A DNA stretch of 64,000 bases from Sporosarcina sp. Marseille-Q4943. GTDB lineage: Bacteria; Bacillota; Bacilli; Bacillales_A; Planococcaceae. Positions 45,756-55,036 of this stretch are shown here, piece by piece; positions within the stretch are counted from its first letter, which is position 1, and each line of letters starts with the position of its first letter. The stretch is taken from the NCBI RefSeq assembly GCF_943736995.1, contig NZ_CALSFT010000002.1, positions 558,001 through 622,000 of the forward strand, in the 5' to 3' direction. Made by a program: the position numbers and the translations under genes. The notes beneath the pieces were generated by a model. That model searched no databases. It had not been told where the DNA came from and saw only the letters and a list, made by a program, of their open reading frames with translations.

Positions 45756-45857
45756 GGCGCAATTTCGGCGCAATTTGGTTTAATGAAGGGTTTTTCGGAT
45801 GCGTGTCGTATTAGGTATAGTATTAGAAATTGCGCGGGAGGAAGAGGGGGAAGGGCG

Positions 45858-47510
45858 ATGAATCTTTACCAGTTTGAAGAGGTGGTGGACGCTACTATTG
45901 TCGACCGGGGTTCTGAGTATTATGAAGCTGGGTTTGTTTCAAAGCTTGGCCGGTTAGGGGACGGCCGGTACACTGCACTCGTTGAAGGGGCGGATATGTA
46001 TGAAGTTGCCGTGCAGCTTGATGAGGAAAACAATATCCTTTCGTCTAGCTGTGATTGTCACGATTTGGGGCTGGTATGTAAGCATGAGGTTGCTGTTTAT
46101 TATGAATTAATTGCAAGACTGAAGGGCAATGATTTACCTGAGGCGACGGGCGGCGCTGCAATGGCCGATCAGCCGGATTTGATTGCGACGCTTGAAAACC
46201 TATCCAAAGCGAAGTTGATTGATATACTGATTGAGTTGGCGGAGAATGACCCGATTTTACATAATGAGTTGCTCTTTAACTATGCAACCGTCGATGAGCA
46301 GCATGAGTTTGCTCGTTGCAAGAAGATGATTGATTCCATCATCGAGAAGTATGTTGGCCGAGAAGGGTTTATTACATATAAACATGTTAGCGGCTTTGCG
46401 GATGAATTGTCGGGTGTGCTCCATAAAGCGGAGACGTTGAAAGATCCGATGATTGCCATTGATATTGCGGGATTGCTGTTAATAGAAGGGATGAAATCCT
46501 TTCAATATGCAGATGACTCGGGCGGAGATATCGGCGGTTTAATTGACGGGGCGATCAAAACGATGCATATGATAGCGGATGTACCTTTGGGGATTGCAGA
46601 GCAAAGCGAGATGTTGGACAAGCTTATTCATTTGTCGAAATCCGACGTATTTGAAGGATGGGACGACTTTCGGATTGACGTGCTCGGTGTCTGCATGAAA
46701 TTTGCAGGGAACGAACAGTTGCGAAAGACGTTGACGAATGAATTGGAATCAATGATAAAAGATTCGTCTGCAAATCATTATGGCCGGTATGCGAATGAAC
46801 GGATTTTCAACTTGCTGTATGACATTATTGAAACCCACGGCACGATGGAGGAAGCGAGGCAGTTCCTACAAGAGAACATAAACTACCCTTCTTTCCGGAA
46901 ACAATTGATGCAGTATGAAATGAAGGAAGGCAACTACGAAAGCGTGTTGGCGTTGGCTGCTGAAGGGGAGCGCATGGATAAAGACTATCGCGGCTTGGTG
47001 ACACGGTGGAAAAAATGGCGGTTTAGAGCGTATAAACAATTAAATTTTCTTGAAGAGCAAATGAAAATCGGGCGTGAGCTAATGATGGTAGGGGAATTTG
47101 AGTATTACTGGGAATTGAAGGAACTTGCTGGGGACGATCATCCTTCTTTTTATAATGAGTTGAAGCAGGAATTGGCGAAAGAGAATGAACGGGTGTATGT
47201 CCAGCTTATCGAGGCTGAAGAGGATATTGATGCCATCCTTGCATATGTACGTGAAAATCCCTCGTCAGTTGAACGTTATTTGAAATACTTGATGGACTCC
47301 CACAAAGATGAGGCGATTTGGTTATTCGAATACCATGTGAAAGCGATGGCCGAAAATGCAATCCATCGAAAGCAATATAAGGAAGTGTGCCAAGTATTAA
47401 AGCGCTTCCGAAAAGTAGCCGGCCGAGAAGCCCAACTGAATTTGGTAGAAGAGCTGAAACAGACGTACAAAAACCGTCCTGCATTTCTGGATGAATTGGG
47501 TAAGCTATAA
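45858..47510 (+). CDS. SWIM zinc-finger protein
   Basis: A 550-residue protein. A SWIM zinc finger (CDCHDLGLVCKHEVAVYY) lies at about residues 60-78, preceded by a beta-rich segment typical of SWIM proteins. The remaining 450 residues are helical repeats resembling TPR-like or armadillo arrays, with no catalytic motif. SWIM proteins bind DNA or proteins; in bacteria many sit beside SNF2 helicases, but none is nearby here. GAGGGGGAAGGG precedes the ATG at 45858. Confidence 0.82.
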   Translation: MNLYQFEEVVDATIVDRGSEYYEAGFVSKLGRLGDGRYTALVEGADMYEVAVQLDEENNILSSSCDCHDLGLVCKHEVAVYYELIARLKGNDLPEATGGAAMADQPDLIATLENLSKAKLIDILIELAENDPILHNELLFNYATVDEQHEFARCKKMIDSIIEKYVGREGFITYKHVSGFADELSGVLHKAETLKDPMIAIDIAGLLLIEGMKSFQYADDSGGDIGGLIDGAIKTMHMIADVPLGIAEQSEMLDKLIHLSKSDVFEGWDDFRIDVLGVCMKFAGNEQLRKTLTNELESMIKDSSANHYGRYANERIFNLLYDIIETHGTMEEARQFLQENINYPSFRKQLMQYEMKEGNYESVLALAAEGERMDKDYRGLVTRWKKWRFRAYKQLNFLEEQMKIGRELMMVGEFEYYWELKELAGDDHPSFYNELKQELAKENERVYVQLIEAEEDIDAILAYVRENPSSVERYLKYLMDSHKDEAIWLFEYHVKAMAENAIHRKQYKEVCQVLKRFRKVAGREAQLNLVEELKQTYKNRPAFLDELGKL

Positions 47511-47537
47511 AGGGTGCCGATAGAGGCGCCTTTTTCA
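47511..47537 (+). terminator. terminator of the SWIM gene
   Basis: AAGGGTGCC and GGCGCCTT pair around a short loop, followed by TTTTT, right after the stop codon. Confidence 0.6.
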
Positions 47538-47555
47538 AATTGAGCTAATTGCACC

Positions 47556-47702
47556 GGTGCCTGTGTAGGACACTATTCAGACAATACACTACAATTGTAT
47601 AATAAACTTGAATGAATCCTATCAATTCAATATTTGTTGGGTTTTAATATGTATTTATATACGATTTAATGAATTGTCATAAATGTGCCTTGCACAGGCA
47701 CC
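47556..47702 (+). repeat. GGTGCC repeat, copy 15
   Basis: 147 bp. The left hairpin is of the ATACA / TGTAT type. The central hairpin is weak. Left end GGTGCCTGTGTA has one change. Followed by GACACAATTT. Confidence 0.93.
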
Positions 47703-47733
47703 GACACAATTTAAATGAGAAAGGAGGATTTTG

Positions 47734-48396
47734 GTGGATATTCATTTGATCGAAAAAGGGTTGTACGAAGGTAGACTTTTGGAGACGGCGACTTTCGGGA
47801 TGGGGTGCTTTTGGGGACCGGATGCAAGGTTCGGAAGTTTGCCTGGCGTGATCCGGACGCGTGTCGGCTATGCGGGTGGAACAACGCCTTCACCGACGTA
47901 TCGGCAAATGGGCGATCATACGGAAACTGTGGAAATCGATTTCGATCCGGCGATTTTACGTTATGAGGACGTCCTGCGTCATTTTTGGCGGAACCACTAT
48001 CCGAACCGCGATCAGTACAAGGGGCGCCAGTATTTGTCGCTGCTGCGCTGCCGCAATGAAGAGCAGTTTGAAGCTGCTGAGCGTGTGAAGAAGGAAATGG
48101 AAACGGATTTTGGTGAAGCCATTGAAACCGACATTGCGCAATTTACGGACTTTACGTTGGCAGAAGAACGCCACCAGAAATATTATTTGAGGCGGTATCC
48201 TAAAGCGCTCGAGCAATTACACAACCTGTACCCAGCATCGGGCCTGCTCCTCAACTCCACATTTGCCGCCCGCCTGAACGGCTTCGTCAAAGGGTTCCGA
48301 TCGAAAGATAGCCTGTTAGAGGAAATAGCGGGTTGGGAAATCAATGGGGAGGGCAAGGCGTTGTTGATGGATTTATTCAGCAAAATGAAATGGTGA
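47734..48396 (+). CDS. msrA: peptide methionine sulfoxide reductase MsrA
   Basis: A 220-residue MsrA, which reduces methionine-S-sulfoxide. The catalytic GCFWG is at about residues 25-29, with TRVGYAGG, PTYRQMGDHTETVEIDFDP and the C-terminal HQKYYLRR. It carries an extra C-terminal region of about 45 residues beyond the core. Besides the catalytic Cys only one other Cys (LLRCRNEE) is visible, so the recycling route is unclear. The GTG at 47734 is favoured over the TTG at 47731 by its 6-base spacing from AAAGGAGG. Confidence 0.88.
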   Translation: MDIHLIEKGLYEGRLLETATFGMGCFWGPDARFGSLPGVIRTRVGYAGGTTPSPTYRQMGDHTETVEIDFDPAILRYEDVLRHFWRNHYPNRDQYKGRQYLSLLRCRNEEQFEAAERVKKEMETDFGEAIETDIAQFTDFTLAEERHQKYYLRRYPKALEQLHNLYPASGLLLNSTFAARLNGFVKGFRSKDSLLEEIAGWEINGEGKALLMDLFSKMKW

Positions 48397-48399
48397 CAT

Positions 48400-48427
48400 G
48401 AAAAAGAGACCCTAAAATAGGGTCCCA
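48400..48427. terminator. terminator between convergent msrA and SDR genes
   Basis: GACCCTA / TAGGGTC stem flanked by AAAAA on the plus strand, giving TTTTT after the hairpin on the minus strand. It best serves the minus-strand SDR gene. Confidence 0.7.
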
Positions 48428-48437
48428 CGTTTCATTA

Positions 48438-49154
48438 TTAAGGATTTGTCGACCATAGGCCAGCCGATTTTAACAGGACGCGCGGGTGCAGTTTCAGCTG
48501 CGCGACCATCAATTCCGCAAGGTCTTCCGGTTGCAACACTTTATCTGGATTGCCGTCAGTCAGGTTCTCTTCAAACGCCAAGTCGGTTGCAACTGTGCTC
48601 GGCGTCAAGGCAGTGACACGGATGTTGTGCTTTCTCACTTCCAACATGAGTGATTCCGTCAGACCCAACACGCCGAATTTGGATGCGCTATATGCACTTG
48701 TGACAGGAGCGCCTTTTTGTCCCGCAGTTGAAGAAATGTTAATGATATCACCTGTTTGGCGGTCAATCATTTCCGGCAACACTGCGCGGGTGACGTTATA
48801 GATGCCTATCAGGTTGACGTCGATGATCTGTTTGAATTCCTCCGGAGTGAGCTCAAGGAACTTGCCGAATTTGCCGATGCCTGCGTTGTTAATGAGGATG
48901 TCGATTGGACCGAGTTCCGATTTGACATGCTCGACAGCGGCAGTCACAGATTCGTTGTCCGCCACGTCCGCAGCAGCGATAGAAACGTTGACGCCATACT
49001 CACTAAGCTCGTCGGCAACCTTTTTAAGATTCTCCTCAGTCTTTCCGATAAGTCCTACATGGATCCCTTCCTTCGCGAAAGCGATTGCCGTCGCACGGCC
49101 AATCCCACGCCCAGCCCCTGTAATAATCGCGTTTTTTCCAGCTATGTTCTGCAT
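48438..49154 (-). CDS. short-chain dehydrogenase/reductase (FabG-like)
   Basis: A 238-residue classical SDR: cofactor loop [13 protein letters not shown], catalytic Ser and YxxxK in [20 protein letters not shown]. Close in type to 3-oxoacyl-ACP reductases, but the substrate is not evident. GGGAGA lies before the ATG at 49154; the upstream in-frame ATG at 49184 lacks a binding site. Single gene. Confidence 0.87.
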   Translation of the reverse strand: MQNIAGKNAIITGAGRGIGRATAIAFAKEGIHVGLIGKTEENLKKVADELSEYGVNVSIAAADVADNESVTAAVEHVKSELGPIDILINNAGIGKFGKFLELTPEEFKQIIDVNLIGIYNVTRAVLPEMIDRQTGDIINISSTAGQKGAPVTSAYSASKFGVLGLTESLMLEVRKHNIRVTALTPSTVATDLAFEENLTDGNPDKVLQPEDLAELMVAQLKLHPRVLLKSAGLWSTNP

Positions 49155-49248
49155 AGTAAGATCTCCCTTCCGATACGTTGACACGTGTAGTATAGCAAAC
49201 CGACGGGCTGACTCCTATGGAAACGATTTTTGGATAGGGAATGCCAAG

Positions 49249-50040
49249 TCATTCCGGATCTCGATGGCGGAGCATATGCTGGTAGTTCGTTACTCTGCCG
49301 TCTGTTTGGAATGAATATTGATTCCAAATACTCGCATCCCTGTTCGTTTCTTCGGTTTCCACTAGGCGCATTTCACCCGGCTTCAACGTCATGATGTTGG
49401 AATCAATCACTTTCATTTCCTGATTATTGCTGTTGAGCGCCCGAATCTTCACTTGCACCTCCTGCGTCTTACCTATGTTGTTTTTAATGAAATATTGATT
49501 GTTAAATGGTGCGTCGTGACAGCGCGACCTATTCTTCGGCAGACACTCTCTTTCGGAAGTCACTAACACAAGAGGGAAAGCTTCCGTAGTTGTGCTCGTC
49601 GCTTCAATCGCTTGATTGATGGATGTTGCGAAGGCGATTTTTTTGCCAGTCGGCAATGTAATAAAAAAAGTTATGAAGAAATAAATCGCAAAAGCCGCCG
49701 CGAGATAATTTACGGTTTTCGGATCATGCACGGATTTAGGCAGTCTTTTCCCTGCGGTTTTTGTGATAATAAAATTAATGAATATGATGATGCCGGAAAT
49801 AAGCCCGATAATGCTCATGGCGATGATAGTCTCAACGCTCGTTTGCAAAAATGGGAAGTTGTATTTTTGATCTAAATAAATTTGGATGCTGACGCCGATC
49901 ACAGTAAATAAGAGCAAAAGGATGACCGGAATTTTCCACTGGACCCTTTCCCTTTTTCCCGACTTCACATCAATCGCCGACCACAGTACCATCACGCCCG
50001 GGATCGAAAAAATGATAATCGCAAGATAAACAAACAACAC
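49249..50040 (-). CDS. membrane protein of unknown function
   Basis: A 263-residue protein with four membrane segments in the first 150 residues and an extracytoplasmic beta-rich C-terminal region with two Cys (RECLPKNRSRC). No family recognised. Two GTG codons are possible; the second (50040) is 8 bases from AGGAGG, while the first (50049) overlaps that site. Confidence 0.7.
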   Translation of the reverse strand: MLFVYLAIIIFSIPGVMVLWSAIDVKSGKRERVQWKIPVILLLLFTVIGVSIQIYLDQKYNFPFLQTSVETIIAMSIIGLISGIIIFINFIITKTAGKRLPKSVHDPKTVNYLAAAFAIYFFITFFITLPTGKKIAFATSINQAIEATSTTTEAFPLVLVTSERECLPKNRSRCHDAPFNNQYFIKNNIGKTQEVQVKIRALNSNNQEMKVIDSNIMTLKPGEMRLVETEETNRDASIWNQYSFQTDGRVTNYQHMLRHRDPE

Positions 50041-50120
50041 GCTGCCCACCTCCTCCTATGCCCTTTAGTAATACTATTCATATACGACACAGTTCATGGA
50101 AGGTTTCATGTGAGATCACC

Positions 50121-50267
50121 GGTGCCTGTGCAGCGAACAATTCAGACTATGCACTACAATTGCATAAAGTGGGGACGGGTATCGCGGTAAACCAACATTT
50201 GAGCTAGACGCAACTGTATTTTTATTCTTGAAAGTGAATTGTCATAATTGTACCATGCACAGGCACC
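50121..50267 (+). repeat. GGTGCC repeat, copy 16
   Basis: 147 bp between divergent genes. Left hairpin ATGCA / TGCAT. The central part is degenerate, with no clear stem. Followed by CACACAATTCA. 50041-50355 shows nothing else. Confidence 0.93.
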
Positions 50268-50355
50268 CCACACAATTCAAATAAATGGATTTCATTCATC
50301 TATATAAATGTTATAATTCAGGTGTAAGAATTCAAGATAGGAAGAGGTCGTTCAG

Positions 50356-50970
50356 ATGCTGAAAAAACTGGCTTCAGATGCGCTTGGTTTATCGGATATC
50401 GGTAAAATCATTGGACCTGAGGATTATGATAAGACGGATGCGGATGATTATATTCGACATGAGGATAATGAAAAGATTTATTTCTTAATTAAAACGAAGG
50501 CGGATGAGTATTGCTTTACGAACATAGCTTTTATTCACGTTGATGGCGACAAGGCCGTCTCTTCGAAGCGCGTGTTGAAACGGTACCCATATTCGCAATA
50601 TCAAATCACTGATGTCCTTCTGGAGACCGCGGGCAAAATCGATTTGGATGTTGAAATCAAGTTCACGTTAGGAAATCAATCATACAGCATCGACGTCGAT
50701 AAAAAGCAACTCGCGCAATTGAATGATCTGTACAAAGCATTGGTGTACATTTCGGAAAAAGCCCATGAAAACAATGTCCTATTCGAAATAGCGACACAGA
50801 GTCTAGATAAGGCCGCCAAAGTGTTGGAGAATTCAAGACCGTCCGACATCCAAATGGCTGACCAATACAAACAATTGACCGAATTCGGTTTCTCATGGAT
50901 AACATCGGCCCGTGACAAATACCACGTCAAAGATTTCGGCGACGTGTTTGAGAAGTATATTAATAATTAA
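50356..50970 (+). CDS. YvbH-like PH-domain protein
   Basis: A 204-residue protein with a bacterial pleckstrin-homology-like domain (about 15-130; FTNIAFIHVDGDKAVSSKR) and a C-terminal helical YvbH-type oligomerisation region (about 140-200). Soluble, no catalytic motif; function unknown. GGAAGAGG precedes the ATG. Confidence 0.8.
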   Translation: MLKKLASDALGLSDIGKIIGPEDYDKTDADDYIRHEDNEKIYFLIKTKADEYCFTNIAFIHVDGDKAVSSKRVLKRYPYSQYQITDVLLETAGKIDLDVEIKFTLGNQSYSIDVDKKQLAQLNDLYKALVYISEKAHENNVLFEIATQSLDKAAKVLENSRPSDIQMADQYKQLTEFGFSWITSARDKYHVKDFGDVFEKYINN

Positions 50971-50973
50971 ACC

Positions 50974-51118
50974 GGTGCCTGTGCAACGCACAATTCAGTT
51001 TATTCACTACAATTGTATAAAAAAATAGGAAAGCCGATCAATTCAACATTTGATCAGCTTCCCTTTGTATTTTCATGAGTTTTATTGAATTGTCATAAAT
51101 GTGCCTTGCACAGGCACC
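50974..51118 (+). repeat. GGTGCC repeat, copy 17
   Basis: 145 bp, only 3 bases after the YvbH-like gene stop. Hairpin AAGCCGATCAA / TTGATCAGCTT. Followed by GACACAATTCTCGCGCAATTT. Lies between convergent genes. Confidence 0.95.
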
Positions 51119-51140
51119 GACACAATTCTCGCGCAATTTC

Positions 51141-52010
51141 TTAATGGATGTTCCGCTTTGTGAAGCTTCCGCCTCGTACTTCGGCGACTTCGTAAACAGT
51201 GACAAACGCTGACGGATCGATTTCAAGAATAATTTCCTTCATTTTGCTATCTTCCAGCCGATTGATAATGCACGTGATCTCCCTGAATTCTTCATTGGAA
51301 TACGCGCCTTGAACGATACTGTAAGTCGAGCTGCGGCCTAGACGGTCGCGGATCGTTTCGACCATATCTTCAGGTTCGCTCGTAATAATCTTATACATTT
51401 TAGAACCGCTCAGTCCTTCTTCAACAATGCTGATCACTTTAGTGGCGATATAGTAAGCGATGGCGGATAGGAAAGCCCCTTGAAGCCCGAAAACCGTCGA
51501 GACGATAGCGAAAACGAAGACGTTCAGGAACAAAATCAAGTCACTTGTACCAAAGGGCATTCTTCTGGAAAGCAAAACAGCTAACATATCAATTCCGTCA
51601 AGAGCCCCGCCATTACGCAGAGCTAACCCCATTCCGAAACCGAGGATGATTCCGCCGACGACCGTGATTAATAGCGTATCGCCGTGAATGATTATCGGAA
51701 CATGGTGCATCAAACTCGTGCTGATCGCAAGGGTGGCGATTCCGAGCACGGAGTAGATGGCAAAGCTTTTCCCGATTTGTTTATAGCCTAAAAAGACGAA
51801 AGGAATATTCAAAATCGCAATGAGAAGTCCTAATGGAAAACCGAATAATTCGGATCCGACGATACTTAGACCTGTCACGCCTCCATCAGATACTTTGTTT
51901 GGAATGAGCACAGATTCTAATCCGTAGGCGGCAATGAGGGCACCGAGCATAACCATGGCGCCGCGAGCAAACAATTTCCATACAGGTGTTTTTTGTTGAG
52001 TTTTAGGCAT
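51141..52010 (-). CDS. YitT-family membrane protein (DUF161/DUF2179)
   Basis: A 289-residue YitT-type protein: five or six membrane helices in the first 210 residues (GGVTGLSIVGSELFGFPLGL, GGALDGIDMLAVLLSRR) and a soluble C-terminal DUF2179 domain (about 215-280). Transport or signalling function unknown. No other gene in its unit; 52011-52403 holds only repeat copies 18 and 19. Confidence 0.85.
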   Translation of the reverse strand: MPKTQQKTPVWKLFARGAMVMLGALIAAYGLESVLIPNKVSDGGVTGLSIVGSELFGFPLGLLIAILNIPFVFLGYKQIGKSFAIYSVLGIATLAISTSLMHHVPIIIHGDTLLITVVGGIILGFGMGLALRNGGALDGIDMLAVLLSRRMPFGTSDLILFLNVFVFAIVSTVFGLQGAFLSAIAYYIATKVISIVEEGLSGSKMYKIITSEPEDMVETIRDRLGRSSTYSIVQGAYSNEEFREITCIINRLEDSKMKEIILEIDPSAFVTVYEVAEVRGGSFTKRNIH

Positions 52011-52093
52011 TTGTTGTTCCTCTTTTAAGCAGTTTTTTCTATTCTACACTTATCTCCTTTACATTGTCAGTTCATGCCCCTCGAAGTAAAAGC

Positions 52094-52240
52094 GGTGCCT
52101 GTGCAGCAATCAATTCAGTTTATTCACTACAATTGCATAAATAAAAAATGGAAAGCCAACCAAATTAATGTTTGGTAAGTTTACTGATGTATTATTATGA
52201 ATTCCTTTGAATTGTCATAAATGTACCGTGCACAGGCACC
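52094..52240 (+). repeat. GGTGCC repeat, copy 18 (first of a tandem pair)
   Basis: 147 bp. The central stem is weaker (ACCAAA / TTTGGT). Shares its right end with copy 19. Confidence 0.95.
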
Positions 52241-52374
52241 GCCACAATTCAATTTATTCACTACAATTGTATAAATGAATAAGGGGAAGCTGATCAAATC
52301 GCCATTTGACTAGCTTCCCATTGCATTTATATAGGTTTGATTGAATTGTCATAAATGCACCATGCACAGGCACC
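52241..52374 (+). repeat. GGTGCC repeat, copy 19 (second of a tandem pair)
   Basis: 134 bp, starting GCCACAATTCAA. Hairpin GGGGAAGCTGATCAAA / TTTGACTAGCTTCCC with mismatches. The right end is reiterated at 52385-52395, followed by GACGCAATTCAG, which contains the gerAC stop codon. Confidence 0.95.
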
Positions 52375-52403
52375 GACACAATTTGCACAGGCACCGACGC
52401 AAT

Positions 52404-53558
52404 TCAGTCTATTGTTTGTTCGAATGTTTTTCGTGGGGAGGAAAGTTTTTCGATTGTGATGTTGAGGTTTCGGATTGAGTCTTTAGTCAGTTCAACTTTC
52501 CCATCTTTGTGAAGCCGTTTCCATTCTTTTACGTTCTGTCGATACAATTGCTCTGATAATCGATAGATATCGGCATCAATTTTTAATGCTTCCTCGTAAG
52601 TCGTAAGTATTTGTTTTTCCATTTCCTTCTTCACCAACTTTTCTAGCTCTTTTGGTGTTGCCGAGTCGGTAATGATATCGACAATGGCATCGCCATATAC
52701 GTCAATGTCGAACTTAGCCGTTCCGTGTACAATGACAGGTTTGATTTTCACCTTTACATTCTCTATGACAAGTGAGATATCATTTCCACTTTCCGTTTGA
52801 ACGGTCATTTGCGATCTCACTGTATCATTCGTCATCCACCTCATTCCTCTTGCTTCAACATCTTGTATGAATCCTTTGAAGCCATTCGGGGTAACGATTC
52901 CTGCTCCGGCTAGATAGGGGGCTTTTATCGTCTCGTTAATTGATTCCCAATTGTCTTTAATCGTGATAAGTGGAATCTTAGCTTCATGACTCGGTTCGTT
53001 CAATTGGATTAGCAATTCTCGGATATTGGTCGATTTAATAAATGACTCCTGTTCGTAGGAGTTTCTTGGGTCGCCTAATTTTGACAACGTAATGGCTTTG
53101 TTAATGACGGGTCTCAATAATAGAACTTCTTCTACAGGATCTTTTGTTGCGTATACCCAAATTTGATAGCGTGTTTCTCTGTATCGGATAAAAAGGTCGA
53201 TAACCGGACTTAATTTCACTTCTTTCATTGCTTCTTCTGAAAAGACCAAGTAGGATAAATGTCCCCAAAAGACCTTTTGATCTACGGTATGATACAACTT
53301 GGAAACTGCTTCATCCAATGATTTACCGGAAGCATGACCTACTTCAGCTTGTGTTGTTTCATTGTTTGTCGGCTGCTCGGATTTGGCCGTATTGGCGAAA
53401 TTAATGATTTGGGCATACAGCTCGTATTGTCCGTTTTTATAGTCGATGCCGACCCCGTTGATATACAACATCCTTTCAGGTTCATTGTTATCCCAACAGC
53501 CGGATAAGGGCAATGTCGCTAGTAGGAGTAGAAGGAAACCGAGCATTTTATTATTCAT
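52404..53558 (-). CDS. GerAC-type germinant receptor lipoprotein
   Basis: A 384-residue Ger(x)C family lipoprotein with lipobox LPLSGC (Cys near residue 21), then CWDNNEPERMLYINGVGIDY and the family's C-terminal spore_III-like domain. The C subunit sits on the outer face of the spore inner membrane with the A and B subunits. It overlaps the A gene by 8 bases. Its TGA stop lies within the ACAATTCAG trailing repeat copy 19. The germinant is unknown. Confidence 0.9.
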   Translation of the reverse strand: MNNKMLGFLLLLLATLPLSGCWDNNEPERMLYINGVGIDYKNGQYELYAQIINFANTAKSEQPTNNETTQAEVGHASGKSLDEAVSKLYHTVDQKVFWGHLSYLVFSEEAMKEVKLSPVIDLFIRYRETRYQIWVYATKDPVEEVLLLRPVINKAITLSKLGDPRNSYEQESFIKSTNIRELLIQLNEPSHEAKIPLITIKDNWESINETIKAPYLAGAGIVTPNGFKGFIQDVEARGMRWMTNDTVRSQMTVQTESGNDISLVIENVKVKIKPVIVHGTAKFDIDVYGDAIVDIITDSATPKELEKLVKKEMEKQILTTYEEALKIDADIYRLSEQLYRQNVKEWKRLHKDGKVELTKDSIRNLNITIEKLSSPRKTFEQTID

Positions 53559-55023
53559 CCTTATCCACCTTCTTCATACGTGTTTGGTCAGTCGGGTTCA
53601 TCATTTTAGGACGTGTTGTATACGATTTCTGTGGAAGCCGTAATAGTGATTTCATTATTGTTTTAAAGCTTAAGTCGGTCGCAATATTCAAGTAAGGGAC
53701 GCCGAAAGTCCTTATGTTGGATAAATAAACAAGCGTAAGGAAAACTGAGATAAAAAGGCCGAATAACCCTAAAAATGCAGTGAGTAGGATGAAGCCGATG
53801 CGCAAAACACTCACTGCGTTCACTAGCGATTGGTTCACTAACGTAAATGTTGCAATTGTTGAGATGGCGATAACGACGATCATCGCGGGACTTGTAATGC
53901 CTGCCCGGATGGCGGCGTCGCCAATGATTAAACCGCCGACGACGCCGATCGTTCCTCCTAACGCAGTCGGCAGACGCAAACCGGCTTCCCGAAACAGCTC
54001 GAACATGAGCAGCATGAGGAGCATTTCAATGGATGAAGGAAGGGGAAGCCCAGTATTCGCTTGTACGACTGTCGCTAATAATTGCAATGGCAGCTGGTTC
54101 TGGTGATAGGTTGTCAAGGCAAGCCAAAATGCCGGCAATGTTAAGCCGATGGATAATCCGAAGATGCGCATTAAACGCTGCATGGAACCGTAGATGACCG
54201 GAGTTTCATTATCCTCCCCCGTCTTTACAAGCAAAAACAGATTAACAGGTAGAACGACGCCGTATGCAGCTCCGTCAACAAAGATTAGGAATCGGCCTCT
54301 TACAAGTGACTGAACGGCATTATCCGGGCGCCCCGTATAATCGATCCGTGGAAAAAGTGTGGAGTTTTTATTTATAAGTTCCATTAGAAGTGTAGGGCTG
54401 ATAACAATGTCGATATCCACATTCTGTAGCTGTATCCTTATGTCGGACAGTATCTCTTTGCTCGCGATATCATCGAAATATAAAAGTGCTACAGTTGTTT
54501 TGGAGCGTATCCCCAATTCGAATTTTTCCACGCATAATGAGTTTGTCGGCAACCTTTTCCGCATTAAGGCGATGTTGACAGAAACGTCTTCAATGAAGTT
54601 GTCCCGAGGACCTTTGACAGGCACTTCTAATCGTGTTTCCTCCGGATTGCGATTCGGTTTTTTTGCGATATTGCTTGTGAAGAGAAGTCCGGAATCCTCA
54701 AAGAAAAACAGGACATGCCCCGTATAAACGAGCGGGATGATTGTTTCCAAGTCATGTCCTGCTTTCAAATCAGGAATGTGCAATTTTGACTCAACCATTG
54801 CCACGGTTGGCTTTTCTTCTAACGTACTGATGAACTGGTTGACACGTGGCACAATGACTTCATGGAGCAGTTGTTGATCGATCATCGCTTCACATGTAAT
54901 GAAGATGACTGAATGGCCATTGAACGTGTAATTTTGAAAATGAATATCTGCCGACTTCTGAAATAACTGTCGTAAGGATGCGCTGTCGATTTCGTTCTGG
55001 GACGATTGCATTGCACTCACCAT
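53551..55023 (-). CDS. GerAA-type germinant receptor A subunit
   Basis: A 490-residue Ger(x)A protein: soluble N-terminal region (about 1-240), then about five membrane helices (about 280-460) with family motifs PFIDGAAYGV-like (FVDGAAYGVVLPVN), ALTTYHQNQLPLQLLA, LPSSIEMLLMLLMFELFREA and LPTALGGTIGVVGGLIIGDAA. Part of the membrane receptor that triggers spore germination. Start taken at the ATG at 55023; the ATG at 55011 after GGTGAG is an alternative. Confidence 0.92.
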   Translation of the reverse strand: MVSAMQSSQNEIDSASLRQLFQKSADIHFQNYTFNGHSVIFITCEAMIDQQLLHEVIVPRVNQFISTLEEKPTVAMVESKLHIPDLKAGHDLETIIPLVYTGHVLFFFEDSGLLFTSNIAKKPNRNPEETRLEVPVKGPRDNFIEDVSVNIALMRKRLPTNSLCVEKFELGIRSKTTVALLYFDDIASKEILSDIRIQLQNVDIDIVISPTLLMELINKNSTLFPRIDYTGRPDNAVQSLVRGRFLIFVDGAAYGVVLPVNLFLLVKTGEDNETPVIYGSMQRLMRIFGLSIGLTLPAFWLALTTYHQNQLPLQLLATVVQANTGLPLPSSIEMLLMLLMFELFREAGLRLPTALGGTIGVVGGLIIGDAAIRAGITSPAMIVVIAISTIATFTLVNQSLVNAVSVLRIGFILLTAFLGLFGLFISVFLTLVYLSNIRTFGVPYLNIATDLSFKTIMKSLLRLPQKSYTTRPKMMNPTDQTRMKKVDKDE

Positions 55024-55036
55024 CTTCTAGTAAGAT

